A DNA stretch of 64,000 bases from Flavobacteriaceae bacterium UBA1903. Lineage in GTDB: Bacteria; Bacteroidota; Bacteroidia; Flavobacteriales; Flavobacteriaceae. The notes under the pieces were generated by a model, which worked only from the letters and a program-made list of their open reading frames with translations, searched no databases and was not told the DNA's origin. Made by a program: the position numbers and the translations under genes. This document shows, piece after piece, positions 43,669 through 51,461 of the stretch; the stretch's first letter is position 1; every line of letters begins with the position of its first letter. The stretch covers positions 20,854-84,853 of the forward strand of contig DDGL01000006.1 in assembly GCA_002337605.1 (NCBI GenBank), read 5' to 3'.

Positions 43669-44211
43669 TTATGCAGATTTACCTGCTTTTCTTCTAATGA
43701 TTTCACCAACAAACTTAATACCTTTTCCTTTGTAAGGTTCTGGTCTACGGAAGTTACGGATCTTTGCCGCTACCTGTCCTACCAGTTGCTTGTCATACGA
43801 TGTTAATATTACAATCGGGTTTTTCCCTTTTTCGCTAACAGTCTCAACTTTTACTTCCGGAGCTATGTCCAAAACTATGTTGTGAGAGAAACCAATGGCC
43901 AAATCTAATTTTTGCCCCTGATTACTTGCTCTGTATCCTACTCCTACTAACTCTAATTTCTTGGTCCATCCATTAGATACACCTTCGATCATATTGTTAA
44001 CAAGGGCACGGTACAGACCGTGTTTTGCTCTGTGATCCTTCGCATCGCTAGGACGCTCCAAAACTACATTACCTTCTTCAATTTTTACGCTAACATCAGA
44101 AAAATTCTGAGTTAACTCGCCTAATTTCCCTTTTACAGTTACAGTGTTGTCTTTAACATCTACTGTTACTCCTTCAGGAATCGCTACCGGGTTTTTACCT
44201 ATTCTTGACAT
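43669..44211 (-). CDS. rplF: 50S ribosomal protein L6
   Basis: 180 residues, two L6 repeats: MSRIGKNPVAIPEGV at the start, and the C-terminal PEPYKGKGIKF and IRRKAGKSA. It lies near the factor-binding site of the 50S subunit. It follows rpsH by 20 bases. Confidence 0.98.
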   Translation of the reverse strand: MSRIGKNPVAIPEGVTVDVKDNTVTVKGKLGELTQNFSDVSVKIEEGNVVLERPSDAKDHRAKHGLYRALVNNMIEGVSNGWTKKLELVGVGYRASNQGQKLDLAIGFSHNIVLDIAPEVKVETVSEKGKNPIVILTSYDKQLVGQVAAKIRNFRRPEPYKGKGIKFVGEIIRRKAGKSA

Positions 44212-44231
44212 TCTTTTTTGTCTTTAAATTT

Positions 44232-44633
44232 TTAGTAAACGTAACACAATACTTCACCACCTACATTTTGATTGGCAGCTTGCTTTCCTGTCATTACTCC
44301 TGCTGAAGTAGAAACGATAGCAATACCTAAACCGTTCAAGATACGTGGCATTTCTGAAGCACCTGCATACTTACGTAAACCGGGTGTACTTATTCTTTGT
44401 AATCTTTTGATGACTGGGTCTTTTGTAAGCTTGTCATACTTTAAAGCGATTTTAATAGTCCCTTGTGGACCATTATCGTCTTCAAACTTGTAGCTTAACA
44501 CAAAACCTTGGTCAAACAAAATTTTTGTAATCTCTTTTTTGAGATTTGAAGCTGGCACCTCTACTACACGGTGTCCTGCTTTCACTGCATTTCTAACTCT
44601 CGTTAGATAATCTGCGATTGGATCTGTTGTCAT
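44232..44633 (-). CDS. rpsH: 30S ribosomal protein S8
   Basis: 133 residues, starting with DPIADYLTRVRNA and ending in the conserved TGKQAANQNVGGEVLCYVY. In E. coli S8 represses the spc operon; no such site can be assigned here. The gap to rpsN is 71 bases. Confidence 0.97.
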   Translation of the reverse strand: MTTDPIADYLTRVRNAVKAGHRVVEVPASNLKKEITKILFDQGFVLSYKFEDDNGPQGTIKIALKYDKLTKDPVIKRLQRISTPGLRKYAGASEMPRILNGLGIAIVSTSAGVMTGKQAANQNVGGEVLCYVY

Positions 44634-44704
44634 TCGTTGTTTATTGCGGAAGTGGTTTTTTATACTGAAATTTTCAGGACAAAACCTTCAACCAGTTTAT
44701 ACTC

Positions 44705-44974
44705 TTACCAAGAAGCTTTTCTAACTCCTGGAATTAATCCTTGATTTGCCATTTCACGGAACATTACACGTGAAATACCGAATACTCTCATATATCCTTT
44801 TGGACGTCCTGTTAATTTACAACGGTTGTGTTGACGAACAGGAGAAGCATTCTTTGGCAATTTCTGAAGACCTTCGTAGTCGCCAGCTTCTTTCAAAGCC
44901 TTACGCTTTTCAGCATATTTTGCTACCATCTTCGCTCTTTTGCGCTCACGCGCTTTCATTGATTCTTTAGCCAT
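44705..44974 (-). CDS. rpsN: 30S ribosomal protein S14 (zinc-free form)
   Basis: 89 residues. The conserved RHNRCKLTGRPKGYMR-type core appears as 'QHNRCKLTGRPKGYMRVFGI', with only one cysteine and no CxxC pairs, so this is the long, zinc-independent type. It follows rplE by 3 bases. Confidence 0.97.
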   Translation of the reverse strand: MAKESMKARERKRAKMVAKYAEKRKALKEAGDYEGLQKLPKNASPVRQHNRCKLTGRPKGYMRVFGISRVMFREMANQGLIPGVRKASW

Positions 44975-44977
44975 CTC

Positions 44978-45529
44978 TTAGTTCTTTTTAAAAGGTAATC
45001 CTAATTCGGTTAATAATGATTTTGCTTCTTTATCGGTATCTGCAGAAGTTACGAACGTGATGTTCATCCCTTCAATTTTCTTTACCTTATCAATATTGAT
45101 TTCAGGAAAGATAATCTGCTCTTCGATTCCCATACTGTAGTTTCCTCTACCGTCAAAACCAGTTACGTTAATACCGGTAAAATCACGTACGTTTGGCAAC
45201 GAACTTGTAATAAGTCTATCTAAAAACTCATACATACGCTCCCCACGTAGTGTTACTTTGGCTCCAATTGGCATCCCTTTACGTAATTTAAAGGTTGCAA
45301 CATCCTTCTTAGAGATGGTTGCAATTGCACGCTGTCCTGCGATAATTGTTAATTCTTCAACAGAATTATCAATTAGCTTCTTGTCAGCTACTGCAGCTCC
45401 AACGCCACGAGACAATACAATACGCTCTAGTTTTGGAACTTGCATTACATTGGTGTAACCAAATTCTTCTGTAAGAGCACCTGTTACTCTGCTCTTGTAT
45501 TCTTCCTTAAGTCTTGGTGTATATGCCAT
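44978..45529 (-). CDS. rplE: 50S ribosomal protein L5
   Basis: 183 residues, with VPKLERIVLSRGVG, the 'FKLRKGMPIGAKVTLRGERM' region and a C-terminal TSADTDKEAKSLLTELGLPF. It binds 5S rRNA and contacts the P-site tRNA. It follows rplX by 2 bases. Confidence 0.98.
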   Translation of the reverse strand: MAYTPRLKEEYKSRVTGALTEEFGYTNVMQVPKLERIVLSRGVGAAVADKKLIDNSVEELTIIAGQRAIATISKKDVATFKLRKGMPIGAKVTLRGERMYEFLDRLITSSLPNVRDFTGINVTGFDGRGNYSMGIEEQIIFPEINIDKVKKIEGMNITFVTSADTDKEAKSLLTELGLPFKKN

Positions 45530-45531
45530 AA

Positions 45532-45846
45532 CTATAATACTTGATTCGATTTTTTAGAAAATCGTACTTTTTTACCATCTTCCATTCTATACCCTACACG
45601 TGTCGCTTCTCCAGATTTTGGATCTACTAACGATAGGTTAGAAATATGAATAGGAGCTTCTTTTTCTGTAATACCACCTTGAGGACTTGCCGCACTTGGC
45701 TTCTCATGTTTCTTTACAGTGTTTACTCCTTCTACTATTGCTTTGTTCTTTACAGCGTCTACACGAAGTACTTTACCTTCAGAACCTTTGTTAGCTCCTG
45801 CAGTAACCACTACGGTATCTCCTGTTTTTATTTTAAGCTTTCCCAT
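45532..45846 (-). CDS. rplX: 50S ribosomal protein L24
   Basis: 104 residues with a KOW motif near the N-terminus (KIKTGDTVVVTAGANKGSEG). It is one of the assembly initiators of the 50S subunit. Between rplN and rplE. Confidence 0.98.
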   Translation of the reverse strand: MGKLKIKTGDTVVVTAGANKGSEGKVLRVDAVKNKAIVEGVNTVKKHEKPSAASPQGGITEKEAPIHISNLSLVDPKSGEATRVGYRMEDGKKVRFSKKSNQVL

Positions 45847-45857
45847 TTCGTTATCTA

Positions 45858-46226
45858 TTAAAGCACTTCAGGTGCCAATGATACTATTTTCATAAATTGT
45901 TTGTCACGAAGCTCACGAGCAACTGGTCCAAATACACGGGTTCCTCTCATTTCGCCCTGTGGGTTTAACAACACACATGCATTGTCGTCGAAACGAATAT
46001 AAGATCCGTCTGGTCTTCTAACCTCCTTTACAGTACGTACTACCACTGCGGTAGAAACGGTACCTTTTTTTACAGTTCCGTTAGGCGTTGCTTCTTTTAC
46101 AGTAACAACAATCTTGTCACCAATTGATGCGTAACGTTTCTTCGTTCCGCCCAATACACGGATGGTAAGCACCTCTTTGGCGCCTGTGTTATCCGCCACT
46201 CTAAGTCTTGATTCTTGTTGTAACAT
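45858..46226 (-). CDS. rplN: 50S ribosomal protein L14
   Basis: 122 residues, beginning MLQQESRLRVADNTGAKEVL, with GDKIVVTVKEATP and the C-terminal FMKIVSLAPEVL. It follows rpsQ by 2 bases. Confidence 0.98.
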   Translation of the reverse strand: MLQQESRLRVADNTGAKEVLTIRVLGGTKKRYASIGDKIVVTVKEATPNGTVKKGTVSTAVVVRTVKEVRRPDGSYIRFDDNACVLLNPQGEMRGTRVFGPVARELRDKQFMKIVSLAPEVL

Positions 46227-46228
46227 AA

Positions 46229-46489
46229 TTACTTCGCTCTTTCAATTATTTCTACTAGTCTCCAAGTTTTGGTTTTACTCATAGGTCGTGTTTCCATGAT
46301 CTTAACAGTATCACCTTCGTTGCAGTCGTTTTTCTCGTCGTGTGCTACGTATTTTTTCGTCTTTAAAACGAATTTTCCATACATAGGGTGTTTTACTTTT
46401 TTCACCTCGGCAACAACAATAGATTTCTCCATTTTGCTACTGGTTACTACACCTATACGCTCTTTTCTTAAGTTTCTTTTTACTTCCAT
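46229..46489 (-). CDS. rpsQ: 30S ribosomal protein S17
   Basis: 86 residues, an OB-fold protein with RKERIGVVTSSKMEKSIVV and CNEGDTVKIMETRPMSKTKT. It binds 16S rRNA early in assembly. Between rpmC and rplN. Confidence 0.97.
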   Translation of the reverse strand: MEVKRNLRKERIGVVTSSKMEKSIVVAEVKKVKHPMYGKFVLKTKKYVAHDEKNDCNEGDTVKIMETRPMSKTKTWRLVEIIERAK

Positions 46490-46503
46490 CTTTCAGCTTC
46501 GTA

Positions 46504-46695
46504 CTATTGTACTTCTCTTTTAGTTAGTTCTGTCGCAATTCTAGCTATAGCTCTTCTGTGAGATCTTAACTGAATTGGATTGTCCAACGGTGAAATGGTG
46601 TGAGCCATTTTAAGGTTTGCGAACGCTTGTCTGTTTTCAGTCAATGCTTCTTGCAAATCCGCTGTTGATGCTTCTTTTATTTCTGATTGTTTCAT
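46504..46695 (-). CDS. rpmC: 50S ribosomal protein L29
   Basis: 63 residues, two-helix protein with 'FANLKMAHTISPLDNPIQLR' and a basic end (RRAIARIATELTKRE). It lies near the exit tunnel, part of the SRP/trigger-factor docking area. It follows rplP by 10 bases. Confidence 0.97.
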   Translation of the reverse strand: MKQSEIKEASTADLQEALTENRQAFANLKMAHTISPLDNPIQLRSHRRAIARIATELTKREVQ

Positions 46696-46705
46696 CTTTG
46701 TAAAA

Positions 46706-47125
46706 TTAAGCTTGATAATCTCTAGACATGATAAACTTAGTTTTCACCGGTAATTTCTGAGCAGCTAATCGAAGGGCTTCCTTAGCAGTTTCTAACGGTA
46801 CTCCTGAAACTTCGAATAATACTCTACCTGGCTTCACAACAGCTGCCCAATATTCTACGGCACCTTTACCTTTACCCATACGTACCTCGAGAGGCTTCTT
46901 AGTGATTGGCTTGTCTGGAAAAATCATAATCCAGATAGACCCTTCCCTTTTCATAAAACGGGTAGCGGCAATACGCGCTGCTTCTATTTGACGTGCTGTC
47001 AAGAAATTTGAATCTAAAGATTTAATACCAAAAGTTCCATAGGCTAGCTGATTTCCTCTACCAGCATTTCCTTTCATGCGGCCCTTTTGTTGTTTACGGT
47101 ATTTTGTTCTTTTGGGTTGTAACAT
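46706..47125 (-). CDS. rplP: 50S ribosomal protein L16
   Basis: 139 residues, beginning MLQPKRTKYRKQQKGRMKG, with KPITKKPLEVRMGKGKGA and GRVLFEVSG. It helps position A-site tRNA. It follows rpsC by 20 bases. Confidence 0.98.
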   Translation of the reverse strand: MLQPKRTKYRKQQKGRMKGNAGRGNQLAYGTFGIKSLDSNFLTARQIEAARIAATRFMKREGSIWIMIFPDKPITKKPLEVRMGKGKGAVEYWAAVVKPGRVLFEVSGVPLETAKEALRLAAQKLPVKTKFIMSRDYQA

Positions 47126-47145
47126 CTTTTCTTTTCTTTAAAAAA

Positions 47146-47865
47146 TTACTTTCTGTTACGACGTGATTTGTTACCACCTCGACCAGAACCGCCTTTTCCA
47201 CCTTTTTTGTCTAAACCGACCAATGGAGAAAGCTCTCTTTTACCATATACTTCGCCTTTCATGATCCATACTTTCACACCCAGTCTACCATAGGTAGTGT
47301 GTGCTTCAACTAAAGCATAGTCAATATCAGCTCTAAATGTACTCAAAGGAATACGTCCGTCTTTGTACGCTTCACTACGTGCCATTTCAGCACCGTTTAA
47401 ACGTCCAGAGATCTGGATCTTAATTCCCTCAGCATTCATACGCATTGCAGCCGCAATTGCCATCTTAATTGCACGACGGTACGAGATTCTATTCTCAATT
47501 TGTCTTGCAACACTGCTTCCAACTAGAAATGCATCTAATTCTGGTCGCTTGATTTCGTGAATGTTGATTTGTACTTCTTTTCCAGTAATCTTTTTAAGCT
47601 CTTCTTTTAGCTTGTCTACTTCCTGACCACCTTTCCCGATAATGATACCAGGTCTTGCAGTAGTAATAGTAACGGTTACAAGCTTAAGCGTACGCTCAAT
47701 AATTACTCTAGACACACTTGCTTTACTTAAACGAGCATGGATGTATTTTCTAATCTTGTCGTCTTCGGCCAATTTATCGCCGTAGTCGTTCCCTCCGTAC
47801 CAGTTGGATTCCCATCCTCTAATGATACCTAAGCGGTTTCCGATTGGATTTGTCTTCTGTCCCAT
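47146..47865 (-). CDS. rpsC: 30S ribosomal protein S3
   Basis: 239 residues, beginning MGQKTNPIGNRLGIIRGWES, with a KH domain (GIIIGKGGQEVDKLKEEL near residue 74) and the C-terminal GRLNGAEMARSE and KVWIMKGEVYG. The Gly/Arg/Lys-rich tail (about 220-239) is a common Bacteroidota extension. It sits at the mRNA entry channel. Confidence 0.98.
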   Translation of the reverse strand: MGQKTNPIGNRLGIIRGWESNWYGGNDYGDKLAEDDKIRKYIHARLSKASVSRVIIERTLKLVTVTITTARPGIIIGKGGQEVDKLKEELKKITGKEVQINIHEIKRPELDAFLVGSSVARQIENRISYRRAIKMAIAAAMRMNAEGIKIQISGRLNGAEMARSEAYKDGRIPLSTFRADIDYALVEAHTTYGRLGVKVWIMKGEVYGKRELSPLVGLDKKGGKGGSGRGGNKSRRNRK

Positions 47866-47871
47866 TTAAAT

Positions 47872-48279
47872 TTAGCTTTGTGTGTTATCGTTAGCTCCTA
47901 AAACCAGTGTTACGTGGTTGGAACGTTTTCTAATTCTGTGTGCGCGACCCTGTGGTGCTGGACGTAGTCTTTTCAACATAGTTCCACCATCTACACGAAT
48001 CTCCTTAATAAAAAGATCTGCATCTTCTATAGAGGCTTCTTCATTTTTTGCTTGCCAGTTTGCAATGGCAGACAATAACAGTTTTTCCAAACGGTTAGAA
48101 GCTTCTTTTTTGCTGAATCTTAAAATATTAAGCGCTGTGTCTATCTTTTCTCCACGAACCAAGTCTGCAACTAATCGCATTTTTCTTGGTGACGTAGGGC
48201 AATTATTCAATTTAGCGAAGTATTGTGTCTTCTTCGCCTCCTTGATTGCTTCTGCTCTTTCTCTTTTACGAACTCCCAT
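47872..48279 (-). CDS. rplV: 50S ribosomal protein L22
   Basis: 135 residues, with SPRKMRLVADLVRGEKID and the tunnel-lining hairpin region near LKRLRPAPQGRAHRIRKRS. Between rpsS and rpsC, 6 bases from each. Confidence 0.98.
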   Translation of the reverse strand: MGVRKRERAEAIKEAKKTQYFAKLNNCPTSPRKMRLVADLVRGEKIDTALNILRFSKKEASNRLEKLLLSAIANWQAKNEEASIEDADLFIKEIRVDGGTMLKRLRPAPQGRAHRIRKRSNHVTLVLGANDNTQS

Positions 48280-48285
48280 GGCCTA

Positions 48286-48564
48286 TTATTTTTTTCCTTT
48301 GTTTTTAGCACCTGCGTGACCACGGAATGATCTTGTAGGTGAAAATTCGCCTAATTTATGTCCTACCATGTTCTCAGTTACATACACAGGAACAAATTGT
48401 TTCCCGTTGTGCACTGCGATGGTTTGTCCTACAAAATCCGGAGTAATCATAGAAGCTCTTGACCAGGTTTTGATCACAGTCTTCTTATTTGTCTCAACAT
48501 TTTGCTGTACTTTCTTATCTAACTTGAAGTGAACGTACGGTCCTTTTTTTAACGATCTTGCCAT
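48286..48564 (-). CDS. rpsS: 30S ribosomal protein S19
   Basis: 92 residues, MARSLKKGPYVHFKLDKK at the start, then KTWSRASMITPDFVGQTIAV and HKLGEFSPTRSFRGH. It pairs with S13 in the 30S head. It follows rplB by 3 bases. Confidence 0.98.
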   Translation of the reverse strand: MARSLKKGPYVHFKLDKKVQQNVETNKKTVIKTWSRASMITPDFVGQTIAVHNGKQFVPVYVTENMVGHKLGEFSPTRSFRGHAGAKNKGKK

Positions 48565-48567
48565 AGC

Positions 48568-49392
48568 TTATTTCTTTCTACGTTCGATTATATACTTATT
48601 ACTTGACTTCGTTCTAGAACGGGTTTTGTACCCTTTAGAAGGAACTCCGTTTCTTGAACGTGGGTGACCTCCTGAAGATTTCCCTTCACCACCACCCATT
48701 GGGTGATCTACCGGGTTCATCACCACAGGTCTTGTTCTTGGACGACGTCCTAACCATCTAGATCTACCAGCTTTACCACCAACCAATAACTGGTGATCAC
48801 TGTTACTTACAGCTCCAATAGTAGCCATACAGGTAACAAGTACCATTCTGGTTTCACCTGAAGGTAATTTTACAGTAGCATATTTTCCGTCACGCGCCAT
48901 AAGCTGTGCAAATGCACCAGCACTTCGAGCCATAACAGCTCCTTGACCTGGACGTAATTCTATACAAGAAATAATAGTACCCAGTGGAATATTTGCAAGA
49001 GTCATTGCATTTCCAATTTCCGGAGTAGTTTGTTCACCAGAAACTATATTTTGCCCAACCTGAAGTCCATTTTGAGCAATCACGTATCTCTTTTCTCCAT
49101 CCTGGTAATTTACCAAGGCGATAAAAGCCGTACGGTTTGGATCGTATTCGATTGTAGCAACTGTAGCCGGAACTCCGTGCTTGTCACGCTTAAAATCGAT
49201 TATTCTGTAACGTTGTTTATGACCACCACCTATGTAGCGCATGGTCATTCTTCCTTGACTGTTTCTACCACCAGAACGTTTTTTCGGAGCTAATAAACTT
49301 TTCTCCGGCTTATCAGTTGTAATGGCGTCATAACCATTTACAACTCTAAAACGCTGTCCTGGGGTGATAGGTTTTAATTTTCTTACTGACAT
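48568..49392 (-). CDS. rplB: 50S ribosomal protein L2
   Basis: 274 residues. OB-fold and SH3-like domains, with RNSQGRMTMRYIGGGHKQRY, the conserved VVMNPVDHPMGGGEGKSSGG (essential His near the peptidyl-transferase centre) and a basic tail. It follows rplW by 28 bases. Confidence 0.99.
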   Translation of the reverse strand: MSVRKLKPITPGQRFRVVNGYDAITTDKPEKSLLAPKKRSGGRNSQGRMTMRYIGGGHKQRYRIIDFKRDKHGVPATVATIEYDPNRTAFIALVNYQDGEKRYVIAQNGLQVGQNIVSGEQTTPEIGNAMTLANIPLGTIISCIELRPGQGAVMARSAGAFAQLMARDGKYATVKLPSGETRMVLVTCMATIGAVSNSDHQLLVGGKAGRSRWLGRRPRTRPVVMNPVDHPMGGGEGKSSGGHPRSRNGVPSKGYKTRSRTKSSNKYIIERRKK

Positions 49393-49420
49393 CTTTTGTC
49401 TAATTTATTGCAAGCTTAGC

Positions 49421-49711
49421 TTACAAATTGTTGTAAAAATCTATTGTATCACCTTCCGCCACCTGTACAATTGCTTTTTTAACTGCATTTGTTTTACCAG
49501 TTTGAACCCCCGTCTTCGTATAACGAGTACGACGATCTGGGCGGACATTCATTGTGCGAACTTTTTCAACAGAAACTCCGTAAGTGGTCTCGACCGCTTT
49601 CTTGATTTCTACCTTATTCGCCTTAGGGTTTACCTCGAAACCATATCGGTTATTTAAATCCGCATCGGCCGTGGCTTTTTCCGTAATTATAGGTTTTATT
49701 AAGATATTCAT
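49421..49711 (-). CDS. rplW: 50S ribosomal protein L23
   Basis: 96 residues: IIKPIITEKATA-like start (here LIKPIITEKATADADLNN), FEVNPKANKVEIKKAVE, and VRTMNVRPDRRTRYTKTG. It docks trigger factor and SRP at the tunnel exit. It follows rplD by 7 bases. Confidence 0.97.
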   Translation of the reverse strand: MNILIKPIITEKATADADLNNRYGFEVNPKANKVEIKKAVETTYGVSVEKVRTMNVRPDRRTRYTKTGVQTGKTNAVKKAIVQVAEGDTIDFYNNL

Positions 49712-49718
49712 CTTGCTT

Positions 49719-50348
49719 CTATTTACTTAAATTCGTGTTAATTCCTTCCAAAGAACCTTCAAGCAACACTACGCTGCCTGCATTCATAATTTTGTAAGTA
49801 CTTAATTCTGAGTTGTTTACAACCTCTGTACCTTTCAAATTGCGAGACGACAAATATACGTTATTATTTGACTCTCCCAACACAAACAAAGATTTTTTGT
49901 TTTCAAGCCCTAAATTCTTTAAAACTGAAGTAAAATTCTTCGTTTTAGGAGCATCAAAATTTAAATCTTCTATCACAACAATTGCCTTGTCATTTGCCTT
50001 TACAGTAAGGGCAGATTTACGAGCTAATCGCTTCAGGTTTTTGTTCAATTTGAATGAATAACTTCTTGGTCTAGGTCCGAACATACGTCCACCACCTTTA
50101 AACAAACCAGACTTAATACTACCCGCACGAGCAGTACCGGTTCCTTTTTGTTTCTTTATCTTTCTGGTTGAACCAGTGATTTCAGCACGCTCCTTAGCTT
50201 TGTGAGTTCCTTGACGTTGGTTTGCCAGGTATTGCTTCACATCTAGGTACATTGCGTGATTATTAGGCTCAATACCGAACACATCTTTAGAAAGTTCAAC
50301 CTTTCTACCTGTGTCTTTTCCGTTTATATCTAATACAGCTACCTTCAT
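49719..50348 (-). CDS. rplD: 50S ribosomal protein L4
   Basis: 209 residues from the ATG at 50348, giving the usual MKVAVLDINGK start; the frame is open 15 codons further into rplC but without family support. The internal loop RKIKKQKGTGTARAGSIKSG is characteristic. The start overlaps the rplC stop by one base (TAATG). In E. coli L4 represses the S10 operon through its leader; a structured gap lies before rplC here. Confidence 0.97.
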   Translation of the reverse strand: MKVAVLDINGKDTGRKVELSKDVFGIEPNNHAMYLDVKQYLANQRQGTHKAKERAEITGSTRKIKKQKGTGTARAGSIKSGLFKGGGRMFGPRPRSYSFKLNKNLKRLARKSALTVKANDKAIVVIEDLNFDAPKTKNFTSVLKNLGLENKKSLFVLGESNNNVYLSSRNLKGTEVVNNSELSTYKIMNAGSVVLLEGSLEGINTNLSK

Positions 50349-50959
50349 TACTTTTGGATCATTACATAAGCGTTCTTGTGTCCTGGCACACACCCCTTCA
50401 CTACAAGAAGGTTTTTGTCTGCTACAACTTTAAGAACTCTTAAATTTTCAACTTTCACCTTTTCGTTCCCCATTTGGCCAGCCATTTTCATTCCTTTGAA
50501 TACTCTCGCAGGATACGATGCCGCTCCAATAGAACCTGGTGCTCTTAAACGGTTATGCTGTCCGTGAGTAGCTTGACCTACACCACCAAAACCGTGACGC
50601 TTTACTACCCCTTGGAATCCTTTACCTTTACTCGTTCCGGAAATATCCACAAACTCGCCTTCAATAAAGTGTTCTACCGTGATAGTATCACCTAATTTGT
50701 AATCTTCTTCAAATCCTTGGAACTCGGCGACTTTGCGTTTTGCAACAGTTCCTGCTTTCTTGGCGTGGCCTTCAGCAGCTTTTGTTGCAGTCTTCTTGTC
50801 ATCGAAACCAAGTTGAAGAGCTTCGTACCCGTCAACCTCAGAGGTTCTGACTTGGGTAACAACACAGGGCCCACACTCTATAACGGTACACGGCATATTC
50901 TTTCCGTTCTCGTCAAAGATGCTGGTCATCCCTATCTTTCTTCCAATTAACCCAGACAT
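50348..50959 (-). CDS. rplC: 50S ribosomal protein L3
   Basis: 203 residues, beginning MSGLIGRKIGMTSIFDENGK, with GKGFQGVVKRHGFGG and THGQHNRLRAPGSIGA. One of two assembly initiators of the 50S. It is separated from rpsJ by 186 bases holding three hairpins. Confidence 0.98.
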   Translation of the reverse strand: MSGLIGRKIGMTSIFDENGKNMPCTVIECGPCVVTQVRTSEVDGYEALQLGFDDKKTATKAAEGHAKKAGTVAKRKVAEFQGFEEDYKLGDTITVEHFIEGEFVDISGTSKGKGFQGVVKRHGFGGVGQATHGQHNRLRAPGSIGAASYPARVFKGMKMAGQMGNEKVKVENLRVLKVVADKNLLVVKGCVPGHKNAYVMIQK

Positions 50960-50986
50960 ATTTATCTATTTATTTATTAGTATTTC

Positions 50987-51126
50987 GCCGATTTTCGGCA
51001 TTATTATGTTTCAAAACAAACGGGGTCAAAATAAATTCGACCCCGAATGTTATCTTGTTTTCCGTTTTTCCCTAACCATCGTCAAGGACATTTTTATCTT
51101 TACGAGCTCCCGAAGCAAGTTCGGGA
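50987..51126 (-). promoter_or_regulatory. Structured rpsJ-rplC intergenic leader with three hairpins
   Basis: On the minus strand, in order: TCCCGAA/TTCGGGA (51126-51108, 7 bp), CGGGGTC/GACCCCG (51045-51021, 7 bp, loop 11) followed by a weak T-rich stretch, and GCCGA/TCGGC (50999-50987, 5 bp) about 28 bases before rplC. The middle hairpin could attenuate str-operon read-through; the whole could be the leader of the S10-type operon. No TAnnTTTG box was found inside. Confidence 0.5.
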
Positions 51127-51145
51127 TGTAAATTAAAGCTTATAA

Positions 51146-51451
51146 CTAAACCTTAATTTCCACTTCTACTCCACTTGGCAACTCTAACTTCATTAGAGCG
51201 TCAATTGTTTTTGAAGAAGAACTGTAGATATCCAATAATCTCTTGTAAGAGCTTAATTGAAATTGTTCTCTACTCTTCTTGTTTACGTGTGGCGAACGTA
51301 GTACTGTAAAGATTTTCTTGTGCGTTGGCAATGGGATTGGTCCCGTTACTACTGCACCTGTACTTTTTACGGTCTTTACGATTTTTTCAGCAGATTTGTC
51401 CACTAAATTATGATCGTAAGATTTTAATTTAATTCTTATTTTTTGACTCAT
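51146..51451 (-). CDS. rpsJ: 30S ribosomal protein S10
   Basis: 101 residues, with MSQKIRIKLKSYDHNLVD, then TGPIPLPTHKKIFTVLRSP. Besides the 30S, S10 (NusE) serves in antitermination. It is downstream of fusA, 10 bases after its stop, the Bacteroidota order, rather than directly at the head of the S10 operon. Confidence 0.98.
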   Translation of the reverse strand: MSQKIRIKLKSYDHNLVDKSAEKIVKTVKSTGAVVTGPIPLPTHKKIFTVLRSPHVNKKSREQFQLSSYKRLLDIYSSSSKTIDALMKLELPSGVEVEIKV

Positions 51452-51461
51452 TGCTGAAATA

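Noticed and set aside
50349..50393. 15-codon extension of rplD into rplC
   Set aside because: Contains Cys-rich residues unlike any L4; the TAATG junction gives the natural start.
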